Assembly: GCF_029784155.1 (NCBI RefSeq)
Contig: NC_073693.1
Location: forward strand, 313,883,304-313,947,303
Direction: 5' to 3'
Length of the DNA: 64,000 nt
Origin: Uranotaenia lowii
Lineage: Eukaryota; Arthropoda; Insecta; Diptera; Culicidae
Below are positions 21,610 to 31,356 of this stretch, in pieces. The notes below the pieces were generated by a model. It was given only the letters and a program-made list of their open reading frames with translations, searched no databases and had not been told where the DNA came from. The number at the start of each line of letters is the position of its first letter. The stretch's first letter is position 1. A program made the position numbers and the translations under genes.

Positions 21610-23526
21610 TGTTCTCAAAACAAGAATTAAACGACGCGGATTCCGGTAATTTGAACGATTTATTTCTATCGTTAAATTATCCCTGTAATTATATTAATTC
21701 AGCATTTAGGGATTTAAATTGACAGTAAATTGCTTAATTTTACATTATAATGTATGTGTGTGGTGTATCATTTGTCTACTCACGTTTAATGCCTTTTTGC
21801 TAATATTGTGTTCAGTCCGAAATTCGAGTGTCGTACGGTACGGCTAGCACTGATTTTAACCTGTGGCAAACGCAATTGTTTACAACGGTTATCTACCTGT
21901 TCAGATTTTAAATTGTTGTCTTATTTAGGATTTACCTGTTCTCCGGTCGGGTTCGGCACTAACTTTGATCGGCACTGACTATGTTCAGCGGAATAATTAG
22001 GTTTACGCCACGACTACCTGTGATATTAGACCTACATAAGTTACATACAGTTCAAATCTTTCACACTTCAGTTTACCTGCTCTGCGACGTAGTTCCACCT
22101 CCCCGTGGTGCAGAGTGGAAACGTGTCTGCAAGTCCGGCGTATTGCAGATGTACGGCCAAGAGAACTACACCAAACCCACTAGAGGCCGTCGACGGGCCC
22201 CGCCAAACCCGCGCGGAAGAAGTGGTGCACCCGGGTACTTAGGTACCAGTACTTGGGTGTGAGTGTGATGGTCCAACACGCTGTCGGGGGGTCATGACCC
22301 TGATATGCGGATGCGACCGGAGGGAGAGCGATCGCCAACTTGTTTTGCGCTTCGGTGGGTATAGACCCGTCTCGCAAAATGAGTAGATGCGCAAAGTGGT
22401 GGCCAATGGTGGGCCGATCACTTAGGGGCGTGTTTACACGTCAGTGTCCGAGAGGCACATTCTGCCGGAGGTGTCAGGGTTCGACACGCGTTTCGGGAAT
22501 TGATGCGCCCGAACCGCGAGTGTGACCTGATGAGGGCGTTCTATAGCCCGATCTGCGCTTCGGGTGGTCGAGCGCCCGACTTGAAGATCGGGTAGTTGCG
22601 CTGAGTGGTGACTTAAGTCAACACTATTTGTGAGTTCGGAGGAGTCTGAGTCCTACACGTGGCCTAGGGGGCTTACCCCCCCTACCCGCGTGTTTGAACA
22701 GAGAAAGTGCCGTCGACAACTCGCTTTGTGTTTCTGGATCTTGGACTGGATTCACAAAGTTAGTAGTTGCGCTATGTGGGGACCTCATTCACACGATGAG
22801 ATGTCGGGTCCTAACTCGTCAGAGGAGGGGTCGCGCATCGAGTTGTGTTAGAATGAGGCTATGCTATCAGAGGGTTCGGAAACGAGTATTGCCTTGGAGC
22901 GCACTAGCGCGAAATGACCTCCCACTATTGAAGCAAAGTGTGTCAAACAGTTCGAGGTGGGAACAAAGGTCAGTGGCCCCAGGTGGACTTTATGGCGTAG
23001 GGGGTACAGTGTTCCTTAGCATTGTATCATGAGTCGTCCAATTGCACCCATGGACCCAGAGTAGCAAAATGGGGGGACGCGGTGGCTCGCCGTGCCTTGG
23101 AATGCAATCCGTAAAATGGATTTACCACCTGGGTTAACAACTAATAAAAAAAAAAAACACTTCAGTTTACCTTCACGAAACTAAACGCACTTAATGCTTC
23201 TTCAAGCTAACGATTCCGGTGTTAGTCGTTTGGAACGTAACTGTAACGGTAACTAAATGTTAGTATAATTTCTAATCGAAAATTCTGTAAATGTTTACTC
23301 TTCAACTGTTTTCGCTAAACTTAATCTTTTCCTTCTTTCTCAAATCTTCTTCTGACACTTCTCGCTTTGGCCCAGTGACTCAGACTATATGTCCACTAAA
23401 CTTAATGAGTAATTTTATTACCGATAATGATGTGTTTTACCGTTTTGAGGTTTTTCGGCTACCAGTGACGGCGTACTTTGATGGGGTCCACTTGATGGTA
23501 GAGGTGCGTCCGTAGATGACGTGACA
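21610..23526 (-). repeat. BEL/Pao 5' LTR, interrupted by a retroposon
   Basis: This is the same 823-bp LTR as 13897-14719, split at 22077 by a 1,080-bp insertion. The insertion plus a 14-bp duplication accounts for the length difference. The 5' LTR would normally hold the element's promoter, so the insertion may change its transcription. Confidence 0.92.
22078..23157 (+). mobile_element. Non-coding poly(A) retroposon inside the BEL/Pao LTR, family not recognised
   Basis: About 1.08 kb, clearly more GC-rich than its surroundings. It ends in ACTAATA and a run of 12 A (23146-23157). The 14-bp flank CACTTCAGTTTACC occurs on both sides (22064-22077 and 23158-23171), the hallmark of LINE-driven insertion. 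No long frame is present. It shares ACCTCCCCGTGGTGC near its 5' end with the 5' end of the LINE at 33921, so it may be a deletion derivative of a LINE or a large SINE. A B-box-like GGTTCGACAC lies near 22478, but no tRNA fold was seen. Confidence 0.85.
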
Positions 23527-23531
23527 GATCC

Positions 23532-23880
23532 CTTGCCAAATCATCAACTTACGAGCAAATTTTTCTGCGAAAACAAACTTGAATCTACCCGCAACATTCC
23601 TTTTACGCTTCGCAAGGTAAAATTTGTTACCGGGTATTTGTCCAAATCCATTTTGACAACTTCCTTGCTGTGGTTTTGGCAACCAGGTTTTGTTTCAGCG
23701 TCCTGTTGGGGTGTTTGCTTGCATGATACGACCGCAAGCCTTCTCGCAAACAAATTCGTCGAGCTGTACTGTGGTTCGTCTGGAAATTTTTCGCCAAATC
23801 ACGCAAGGAGATTCCAGGATTATTGTGAACTGGAATTTCGCGATCTTAATCCCTGACCACGTCAGTTTCTCAACGTGAGT
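23532..23880 (-). pseudogene. Tc1-like transposase, N-terminal half
   Basis: On the minus strand this reads FGQIPGNKFYLAKRKRNVAGRFKFVF and then FARKLMIWQGIC. It corresponds to the part between the first and second catalytic Asp of the DD37E transposase whose other half lies at 13480-13896. Upstream sequence is degraded, with coding traces in more than one frame, and the first catalytic Asp motif is not clear. Confidence 0.7.
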
Positions 23881-24077
23881 GTGCAGAATTTTCTCTCACC
23901 TTTCACGTTCCATCGTCGATAACTTTTCACTGACTACCTACTTTATCTTGATAAAATTTTCACCACTAAGTAAACAAACCATCCGGATCAAAACACTGTC
24001 AATAGATTCGCGATGTGACAACTAGAGGCGCTGCAGTTAATGAAAAGATGCGACCAGATTCTATGTGAAACAAATTT

Positions 24078-24390
24078 TAATTTAATAAATCACAATCAAA
24101 GCACCCTTTCATTTTACGATTTTTCTTCCTGACGCGCAGCACGGCGACGCTATTTGTTCTAAATAATAAGCAAACAAACAAATTTGCGTCTCAAAGATTC
24201 CTCCTAATAAGTATCCATGGCTACATTTGGGCGCTTAACGCTTGACTCCATGATGACGTCGCGTTACGTCACAATCGTTCATAAACAACTGTATGGATAA
24301 GGAGTGCATCGAAAATAAGTTAAAATCACATTTTTTTTTTCATTGTATTGATTATATTGATGATTTAAACAAAGAAACAGTTCGGAAGTA
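24078..24390. other. Non-coding spacer between two Tc1-like relics
   Basis: No gene seen. It contains two close CRE-like words, TGACGTC and TTACGTCA (about 24251-24270). These could be chance or part of a degraded transposon end. Confidence 0.4.
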
Positions 24391-24770
24391 TTATAAAAAG
24401 CTTATTTTTACAGTTGATAAAGCTGATACAGCTGATTGATCACACTTCTTGGCCGCAGCATTCCAAATTTTCTTGAAAACCGCCATGGTCCTGTTGGCCT
24501 TACCATCCTTCTTGAAAACTCTCTTGACGATAGCCCAATATCGTTCTATGGGGCGAAGCTGGGGGCAGTTTGGTGGGTTAATATCTTTCCCAACGAAATC
24601 TACATCGTTATCCTCAAACCATATAAGAGTGCATTTAGCGTAGTGGGCTGACGTCAAATCCGGCCAGAACAATGGTGGAGTCGTATGTTGCAGTTGCAGT
24701 CGTAAGTGGCAGCAATCTTTTCTGCAAACACTGGTAGATATCGGCATTTATTGTTCCCGTTCCGGCGCAG
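24391..24770 (-). pseudogene. Third Tc1-like DD37E transposase fragment
   Basis: The minus-strand frame has the second Asp (LFWPDLTSAHY), 37 residues, then Glu (LRPIERYWAIVKRVFKK), and the C-terminal tail (FKKIWNAAAKKCDQSAV). The first half of the gene, with the first Asp, is missing or unreadable, and no TIR pair was recognised. It differs in sequence from the other two DD37E copies in the window, so it is a separate family. Confidence 0.8.
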
Positions 24771-25199
24771 TCACAACGAACAGCGGTCCATAACAATGAA
24801 TTATAAACAAAATACGAAGAAATGCGAAAATTATGAAATAATTAAAAAATGTTAAGTGAATTAGTTTTAAGGGAAAAAGTATTCTGTAAATATTTCACAC
24901 AAAACAATGAATTACCCCACCACTATTTACACAACACATAAAATGAACTACCAACACTGTACACTCACAACATAGAACTAAGAGTGAGACAAACATGACA
25001 TGAAAGTGATAAGTGAACTGAAAGTTTAGTTGTATAAGTGACATGTATATTTATTTATGCTTCAATAAAATCACTTTTCAAACCGAAAATTTCGCTTCGC
25101 TTCTCGGCCTTTGTTCTGCTCCGCCATCGCTGGTCAAGTTGATGACCAAAGTTGTTCCTGCTATTCCGAATCCTTCGACGCCGTTTGGGACCCAATTCG
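24771..25199. other. Non-coding stretch, possibly retroelement flank
   Basis: AT-rich. CAATAAAATC at about 25062 could be a poly(A) signal of an LTR, but no matching LTR copy was found. Coding similarity to BEL/Pao starts at about 25200. Confidence 0.35.
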
Positions 25200-25202
25200 T
25201 GG

Positions 25203-26543
25203 GACACTAAGAACGGAATCCTGCGTCCGTACATGAACCAGGAGGAAGCAGTTGCAGCTATACGAGAGACGTTTCTGATGCTGAATTCCGGAGGTTTTCC
25301 TCTCTGTAAATACGCATCCAATGTTCCAGAAGTAGTTGAGCAGTTTCCAGCAGAGCTTCGAGAACAGGCTTCCGTTTTGGAACTTGATCGTTCGTCTCCA
25401 ATCAAAGCACTCGGCTTATTTTGGAAGCTTACCTCCGATGAGCTTCTGTTCAAAGTTCCTGAATGGCCAGACGTCCCTTCGACCAAGCGAAATATCCTGT
25501 CGCATATCTGCAGCTTGTTCGATCCGCTTGGGTTAGTTGGTCCGGTGATTGTTCGTGCGAAAATGCTGATCCAGCTCCTTTGGGAAATGCAGTTAGGCTG
25601 GGATGATCCGGTTCCCACAAGTATTTCCGACCAGTGGATGGAGATATCATCGCAGCTCCCGATTTTGTCGCAGCTTTCGATTCCTCGCTTCGTGTTGACG
25701 GAGAAGCTAGCCACTTTAGAGCTTCATGGGTTTGCTGATGCTTCGCTGCGTGCATACGGTGCCTGCATCTACCTTCGTTCGATATCCGCATCGGGTGCAG
25801 TCACTGTCCGCCTGATGACAGCAAAATCCAGGGTTGCCCCAACTGAGAAGCGTAGACCTACCCTCGCACGTCTGGAGTTGTGTGCTAGTCTTCGTTTGGC
25901 TAATCTACAGAATCAACTGCTGGAGAGCCTTCAACTCCAAAGTCCCCGGTTTCTGTGGTCAGATTCTACAATCACACTGCACTGGATTTCGCGCGATCCA
26001 TCGAATTGGAATTCCTTCGTCGCCAATCGGGTTTCGCAGATTCAGCAGTTAACTGAGACCGCTACGTGGCTGCATGTGCCTACTGAAGACAATCCGGCTG
26101 ACCACATTTCGCGTGGTTTGACTCCAGAATCCATCGTTGGCAATGAATTGTGGTGGAATGGTCCAAAATGGCTGTTTCGTCCTCCTCAACTTTGGCCTGA
26201 GTCTGCGTATTCCTGGAAAACCCAGCCGCCACCAGAAGTAGACACCGAGAAAAGGAAATCCGTTCCTATTTCTGCAGTTTGCACTCACCAAGAGTCCTGG
26301 ACCCGAGAAACGTTGGGCTATTTTGATAGTTACTACCGCCTACTTCGAATCATCGCCCTTTGCAAGCGTTTCATGAATAACTGTAAGTTATTGGAACATG
26401 CACGCACCGTAGGATTTCTGGTACCTTCCGAGATTCGTTCGGCAGAGTTGTCACTTCTGCAATGCTTGCAGCTCGAAGAGTTGGATGAAGATCACAAACG
26501 TTTACGCAAGGCTCAACCGTTTCGCAGAAATCTCCGTTGCTGA
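25203..26543 (+). pseudogene. BEL/Pao Pol: end of RT and RNase H
   Basis: Begins just downstream of where the RT active site would be (EAVAAIRETFLMLNSGGFPL, SNVPEVVEQFP). It continues through the connection region (ILSHICSLFDPLGLVGPVIV) and RNase H: LHGFADASLRAYGACIYL, LARLELCASLRLANL, FLWSDSTITLHWI and VPTEDNPADHISRG. The frame is open for over 440 codons and shifts by one base near 26540 into the next frame. It is a 5'-truncated relic. Confidence 0.85.
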
Positions 26544-27311
26544 AACTTCGCCCGTTCATGGACCAAAATGAACAGTTGATTCGTGTGGGAGGTCGCCTCA
26601 AAAATGCTCCAATTCCATTCAACCGAAAATATCCGTTTCTCATTCCGAAGAAGCATTTCATCACGGATCTTATCTTCCTCGACGCCCATGAAGAAACACT
26701 TCACGCAGGACCTTCGCATCTATTGGCCGCAGTTCGTCGTCGTTATTGGCCAATAGATGGTCCAAATAAAGCTCGTAATACAGTCCACCAATGCATCGTC
26801 TGTTTCCGCAACAAACCGAGATTCGCTCAGCAAGTTATGGCACATCTTCCTGCTGTACGTGTTACACCATCGCTTCCATTCACCAGTACCGGAGTCGATT
26901 TCATGGGTCCAGTGTATTTGAAACCTCCTCGCAAACAGGGCCCAATCAAATCCTATATTTGCGTCTTCGTTTGCATGGTTACCAAGGCCGCACATCTCGA
27001 ACTGGTAATGAGCCTCACATCCGACGCTTTCATCGCAGCGCTGAAACGGTTCTGCTACCGGAGACGACGTCCATCAGATATTTACTGCGACAACGCCACG
27101 AATTTCGTCGGCGCCAAGAACCAGCTGGAAGAACTTACCGTGTTCTCTTCCTGTCGCAACGGCATCAGTCCGAGATTGCCAGAACAACAGCCCGAATGGG
27201 AATCGCTTTCCATTTCATCCCACCACGCTCACCCACCTTTAGAGGGTTGTGGGAAGCTTGCGTCAAATCCGTGAAACATCACCTATATCGCGTGACTCTT
27301 GATGTCCTTCA
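26544..27311 (+). pseudogene. BEL/Pao integrase, N-terminal part
   Basis: Has the H2C2 zinc-binding module (HEETLHAG, then HQCIVCFRNKP). The integrase core has its first Asp in STGVDFMGPVYL and second Asp in IYCDNATNFVGA. A shift near 27150 moves to another frame holding the catalytic Glu (FRGLWEACVKSVKHHLY). It is then cut at 27311 by a DNA element. Confidence 0.85.
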
Positions 27312-28714
27312 CTGCCGTAATCTGGCAAACTGACGTATGCGCCAACATTACCGATTTGTGTTTTTTGCAGTTGAACGATAGAAGATACCAAACTCGACCT
27401 AATTACATAAAAATATGTTCAGAAATGATAAAAAATACCAACATAACATTATGAAAACAAAATGACGTATGCGCCATTTCTACTCAAAGTGACGTAAGTT
27501 TAATAAAAAACATGTTTGGAACGCTTTGATTACGTCTCAAAGTAACAGTGAGGGTGAGGACCATAATAAAAGACTGTCTTTGTCTAATTCTTAAATTCTA
27601 TGAATTAAAATTACTAGAAAATTGCCAGTGGCAGCTTCAGGACTAATAGAAATGAGGGACAAAACCTTTATACCATTATACTTGTAAAATGATTATTAAT
27701 TTCAAAAGGTGTCAATGGCTTTGCCTATTCATGAGGAGGTTGGGAAGGGCAGAAGGAGGTTGGTTTGGGTCTTAATTAAGTCCTTGTGTTTCATATGTTT
27801 TGCATCATGCATGCATGCATCATGAAAGACGCGTTTTAGTGCGGACTTTCTTCCCAATACTGTCGTTTGTCTTCTGGCATCAAAGGACAGAGTTTCTTAA
27901 TAATATATTCCTATCTTGACTTTTTGATAGAGTTGATTGAAGACTGAGTGTTGACTTTTGTACTTCCTTCAACTGCGATTGAGTAAACATTTTAACTTTC
28001 CAGAATTCTCCTCCAAAACGTGTCTTGTAACTTAAATCGAAACATCTTTGCGTGAATCGGACCTGTTTCACGTCGTACAGTTTCGGGCGAGGTTTCAGTT
28101 TGCTCAGAACAGATTGTTTCACCTGAATGCTGGGTTGAAAGAAGTCATTCCACAGAACTCCGTTCTTTCACCCTCCAAGAAGTCTCATTAAGAGTAACGA
28201 TTCGCGTGGAAAATATTACGTCCTTGAAACGTTCCATTCGCGGAAGTTGGATAACCTATTGAAAAATACGCTTCTTTAGTCCAGACACCTATTCTATTAC
28301 CGGATTATCCTCAGGCTCACTCTCGGTCAGGCTATACCGTACTCAGCAATAAACTCCATTTCTTTTGGTTCGGATACAGCTCCACGAGCCGCGAATATTT
28401 GACTGATTGTGAAAGAAAATATCTGGAAATGGTTTGTCACATGCTACGATGGATGTACGTCATTTGGTCTTGGAAACAGTGAAAAATAATAGCTGTTTCT
28501 ACAACAAAATGACGTTGGTAACATAACTTCCGTTAATAAACCTTTTTCCACAAATTATGTATTTGGCCATGTTTTGTCATCATTTAAACTCATAGTGTAC
28601 AGATTTGATTACTGAAATTTACTCGGAGGCTCATTAAAAAAACGTTTTTGCAAAAAGCTTCGTACTGAAAATTTAACTCGCTGGCGCATACGTCAGATTG
28701 CCAGATTACGGCAG
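27312..28714. mobile_element. DNA transposon with CTGCCGTAATCTGGCAA TIRs and 4-bp target duplication TTCA
   Basis: Both ends read CTGCCGTAATCTGGCAA, one mismatch, then CTGACGTATGCGCC, inverted, over about 35 bp. TTCA flanks both sides (27308-27311 and 28715-28718). Without the element and one TTCA, the integrase reading frame is continuous across the site. The 1.4-kb interior has an 80-codon minus-strand frame (27880-28122) that I do not recognise, and a GCATCATGCATGCATGC word at about 27802. It is probably non-autonomous; the superfamily is not assigned. Confidence 0.85.
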
Positions 28715-28914
28715 TTCAGACGCAAGAGGGAATGACCACTACGGTCGCACAAATCGCAGCGTGCTTCAACTCCCGGCCGGTTACTCCCCGTTCCAACGAT
28801 CCCACAGACCTTGAGGCCCTAACTCCAGACCATTTCCTAATCGGTGGTCCAATCCTAGCTCTTCCCGAACCAAACCTAACCTCACTATCCTCCAATCACC
28901 TGTCCCGCTAGCAA
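28715..28914 (+). pseudogene. BEL/Pao integrase, middle piece between two DNA elements
   Basis: Reads QTQEGMTTTVAQIAACFNSR, then LEALTPDHFLIGGPIL and NHLSR followed by a stop (TAG at 28908-28910, where a Trp codon TGG is usual). These are the standard blocks after the catalytic Glu in BEL/Pao integrases. The piece is bounded by the target duplications of the flanking elements. Confidence 0.8.
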
Positions 28915-29885
28915 GGGGCTGTTCACTAATTACGTAAGCACATAAGGGGGGTGGGGGGGTTTCACATTTGCTTACGATCTCTTACTAGGGGGGTAGGGGG
29001 GGTTTCCAAAAATCTTACGTAAGAAATGTAACATTAAAAATTCATCACAGGCATACGAAACCATATTACTCAGGTTTTTTTTACTCACTACCTATTTGTT
29101 GGTAAATTTTGATGTTATGTTATTTATCTTTTAATCTCTTTAAATTAATAAAAAAATGGCAGGTTCTATAAAATTTATAGATAACCAATTCAAACCAACA
29201 TGCTTTAAAAAAACTAAATCACATTATTAAAAAAGATTGTCACTTTTCGCTTCCATCAAAACAATCTTTTTAATTGAGAAATTTAAAGAAACAAAAAGGA
29301 AAATGGCGCGTTGTGACACCACGAGTTGAATCCATCATATTTTGAAAATGACTTCATCCTTAAAAAATCTTTAAAAATCAATATAAGGCGCATTAAATAA
29401 TGAATTTCTAGACAGTTTTTTCAGTGATAGACACTTCCTACTATACATTTTACTAGTGATTTACCAAAAACTTTATCGTTTACCGCTGAATGAGTCTGAG
29501 CTTTTAGGTTAGTAGACAACGTGATAGTCGTTAAACATTTTTGCCCTAATTCTAGTAGTGTAGATTTTTTTTTTTAATTTTCATGATTTGCAGGTAAAAA
29601 CATAACAATTTTTTATGGTACCTTGTGCTAACCTGATCTCTCTTTTTCAAATCGGAACTTAGATTTTATATAGTTTTTTCGATTGTGGAAATTACTGAAA
29701 ATTATTGTTACCTATTTTACAAGCTTTTTATGATAATAACGTGTCAATTTCTCAAATATTAAAAAACGTAAGATCTTACAAGGGGGGGAGGGGGGGGTTT
29801 TGAAAAATCTTACTTTGTCTTACCAGGGGGGGAGGGGGGGTTGAAAATTTCCAAAATCGTGCTTACGTAATTAGTGAACGGCCCC
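28915..29885. mobile_element. MITE-like DNA element, TIR GGGGCYGTTCACTAATTACG, 3-bp duplication CAA
   Basis: A 971-bp element with 26-bp TIRs that differ at one base. Flanking CAA (28912-28914 and 29886-29888) is a clean 3-bp duplication, compatible with PIF/Harbinger-type elements. Just inside both TIRs lie paired G-tracts (28947-28966, 28986-29001; 29781-29799, 29826-29841). No transposase frame is present, so it is non-autonomous. Confidence 0.85.
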
Positions 29886-30300
29886 CAAGACCAACAGCGT
29901 GTTCTCCAAACGCTTTGGGATCGCTGGTACGTCGAACACTTGCCCACTCTACAGCGTCTCCAAAAATGGCCCGGTTAACACCCGAATCTAGCCGTCGGTG
30001 ACATGGTTCTGGTCGAAGACAACAACTTGCCTCCTACGAAATGGCCCATCGCTCGAGTCCTGAAGACGATTGTTGGCGACGATGCGTGTGGCAGAGTTGC
30101 AGACGTGCTGTGTGATGGAAACCAGATCCGCCGTTGCTCAATCCGCAAAATGTGCCCGCTCCCACATTGCGAAGCCTCCGAATCCTCCACAGTCACGGAA
30201 TCCGAGCGTCAGCCTTCCGCTCCGAGCTGCACTCCCCAACCATCTCCCACAATTGATCTTCAGGCTCCATCCACACTTCCGGCCGCTGCTCAACTTTTGG
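29886..30300 (+). pseudogene. BEL/Pao Pol C-terminus
   Basis: Reads QRVLQTLWDRWYVEHLPTL, then, after one or more disruptions near 29970, LAVGDMVLVEDNNLPPTKWP and VADVLCDGNQIRRCSIRKMC, the usual end of BEL/Pao integrases. A Pro/Ser-rich tail follows. The end is displaced by the LINE inserted at about 30318. Confidence 0.8.
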
Positions 30301-30317
30301 CTCCGAACAGCGAGATC

Positions 30318-31175
30318 TACCTACCTACCTAAGAGTCCGGCGCCGATTCACCGACGCATAGAGCTGAGATAAAAGATCTCCACTGCTGGCGATCCGGAGC
30401 CAGCGTCTTCACTTGCTGCCAGCCAAGGTTCTCGTCAACTGTGCGGATTTCAGCGGCTAGACTTCGCCGCTACGAGCTTTTGGGCCTGCCTCTTCTTCGA
30501 TGCCCATCAGGATTCCAGTCAAGCGCCTCTCCGCAAATCTCGTTTTCATCTCTTCGCAGCGTGTGCCCAATCCATCTCCACTTACGTTCCCGAATCTCGA
30601 TTTCTAGCGCCTTTTGATGACACCGGCGATGAAGTTCAACGTTTGAGATCCAGTTGCCAGGCCACCAAACGCGGATGATGTTCCAGAGGCAGCGATTCAC
30701 AAAAACTTGCAGTTTTCGCGTCGTCACCGCATATGTGCACCAAGTTTCACACCCGTACAGCAATACGGATTTGACGTTTGAGTTGAAGATTCGGATCTTA
30801 GTTCGTAGAGAGATCTGGCGTGAGCGCCAGATGTTTCGGAGACTCGCAAATCGGGCTTTTCTGATCCGGGTTTCGACGTCCTTCTTGGTACCACCATCAG
30901 GCGTAATCTGGCTAACAAGATACTGGAAGCACTCCACTGGCTCAACCTGTTGTCCAGCTACCACGAAATTGGAACGATTTTCTGTGTTGATTTCTATCGA
31001 CTAGGTCTTTCCGACATTGATTTTGAGACCTGCTGCCTTGGAGCTTTCGGTGAGGTCTTCGAGTTTGCTCTGCATGTCTTGTTGTGTTTGGGCGAGCAAA
31101 ACAATATCGTCTGCCAGGTCAAGGTCGTTCCGTTGCTCAATTGCTGAAGGATTCCACGGCAATCCTCGATCAGGC
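30318..31175 (-). mobile_element. 5'-truncated LINE, same family as 9985-11113
   Basis: The minus strand matches the LINE at 9985-11113 closely. It shares CFQYL-SQITPDGGTKKD, IRIFNSNVKSV, RKWRWIGHTLRRDENEIC and HRRRGRPKSSWRR, ending at a TAGG-repeat tail (plus strand 30318-30331). It has Gln where the other copy has its stop. The similarity upstream ends within IEDCRGIL near 31175. It is truncated and not autonomous. Confidence 0.85.
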
Positions 31176-31356
31176 CCATTGATTCAAAAATAAAATCCGA
31201 GTACCGACACGAAAGATCAAAACCGCAATCAAGCAATGCTCTGTCAACTTCATAAGGCAAATTTTGGACTTCTCTGATAGACTCTTTTATTATGTTTGAA
31301 AAACTTCTTTCGGTGGCCATCCCTGTTGTGAACATCCGGCCACCCGTTGAATCCAC
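31176..31356 (-). other. Unrecognised coding-like segment fused upstream of the LINE fragment
   Basis: The open frame that enters the LINE at about 31175 extends upstream to 31356 with sequence unlike the other LINE copy (SIREVQNLPYEVDRALLDCG, FDLSCRYSDFIFESMG). I do not recognise it. It could be host or retroelement sequence picked up by template switching at LINE insertion, or simply flanking DNA with a chance open frame. Confidence 0.35.

Larger units (their letters stand above)
13897..23526 (-). mobile_element. BEL/Pao LTR retrotransposon, 9.6 kb, with nested and inverted insertions
   Basis: The two LTRs start TGTCACGTCATC and end TTTTGAGAACA (minus-strand sense) and are flanked by a 5-bp duplication GATCC (13892-13896 and 23527-23531), typical of BEL/Pao. 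Order on the minus strand: 5' LTR (with a retroposon inside), Gag with PHD finger, DUF1759 region and knuckles, protease, RT, RNase H, integrase, polypurine tract, 3' LTR. Over 823 bp I saw one difference between the LTRs, so insertion is recent. The pol gene has a one-base frameshift and contains an inverted copy of part of itself, so the copy is defective. It split a Tc1-like element. No clear tRNA primer-binding site was recognised next to 21609. Confidence 0.93.
13328..24077 (-). mobile_element. Tc1-like DD37E transposon split in two by a BEL/Pao insertion
   Basis: Both ends carry AAATYTGTTTCACATAGAAT followed by CTGGTCG, in inverted orientation. TA flanks both sides (13326-13327 and 24078-24079). 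Removing the 9.63-kb BEL/Pao element and one copy of its 5-bp target duplication leaves about 1.1 kb, a reasonable size for a degraded Tc1 element. The two halves of its transposase sit on either side of the LTR element. Confidence 0.85.
25200..30317 (+). mobile_element. BEL/Pao retrotransposon, 3' half, carrying two nested DNA transposons
   Basis: From left to right: the end of RT, RNase H, zinc-binding module, integrase core, then the integrase C-terminus interrupted twice by DNA elements, and the last coding region up to about 30300. A LINE in the opposite orientation begins at about 30318. The N-terminal RT, protease and gag are absent. The family differs from the element at 13897-23526. 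No LTR was identified. Confidence 0.85.

Noticed and set aside
24251..24270. CRE-like sites as a real enhancer
   Set aside because: Two short words in a transposon-rich spacer with no adjacent gene. Chance is more likely.
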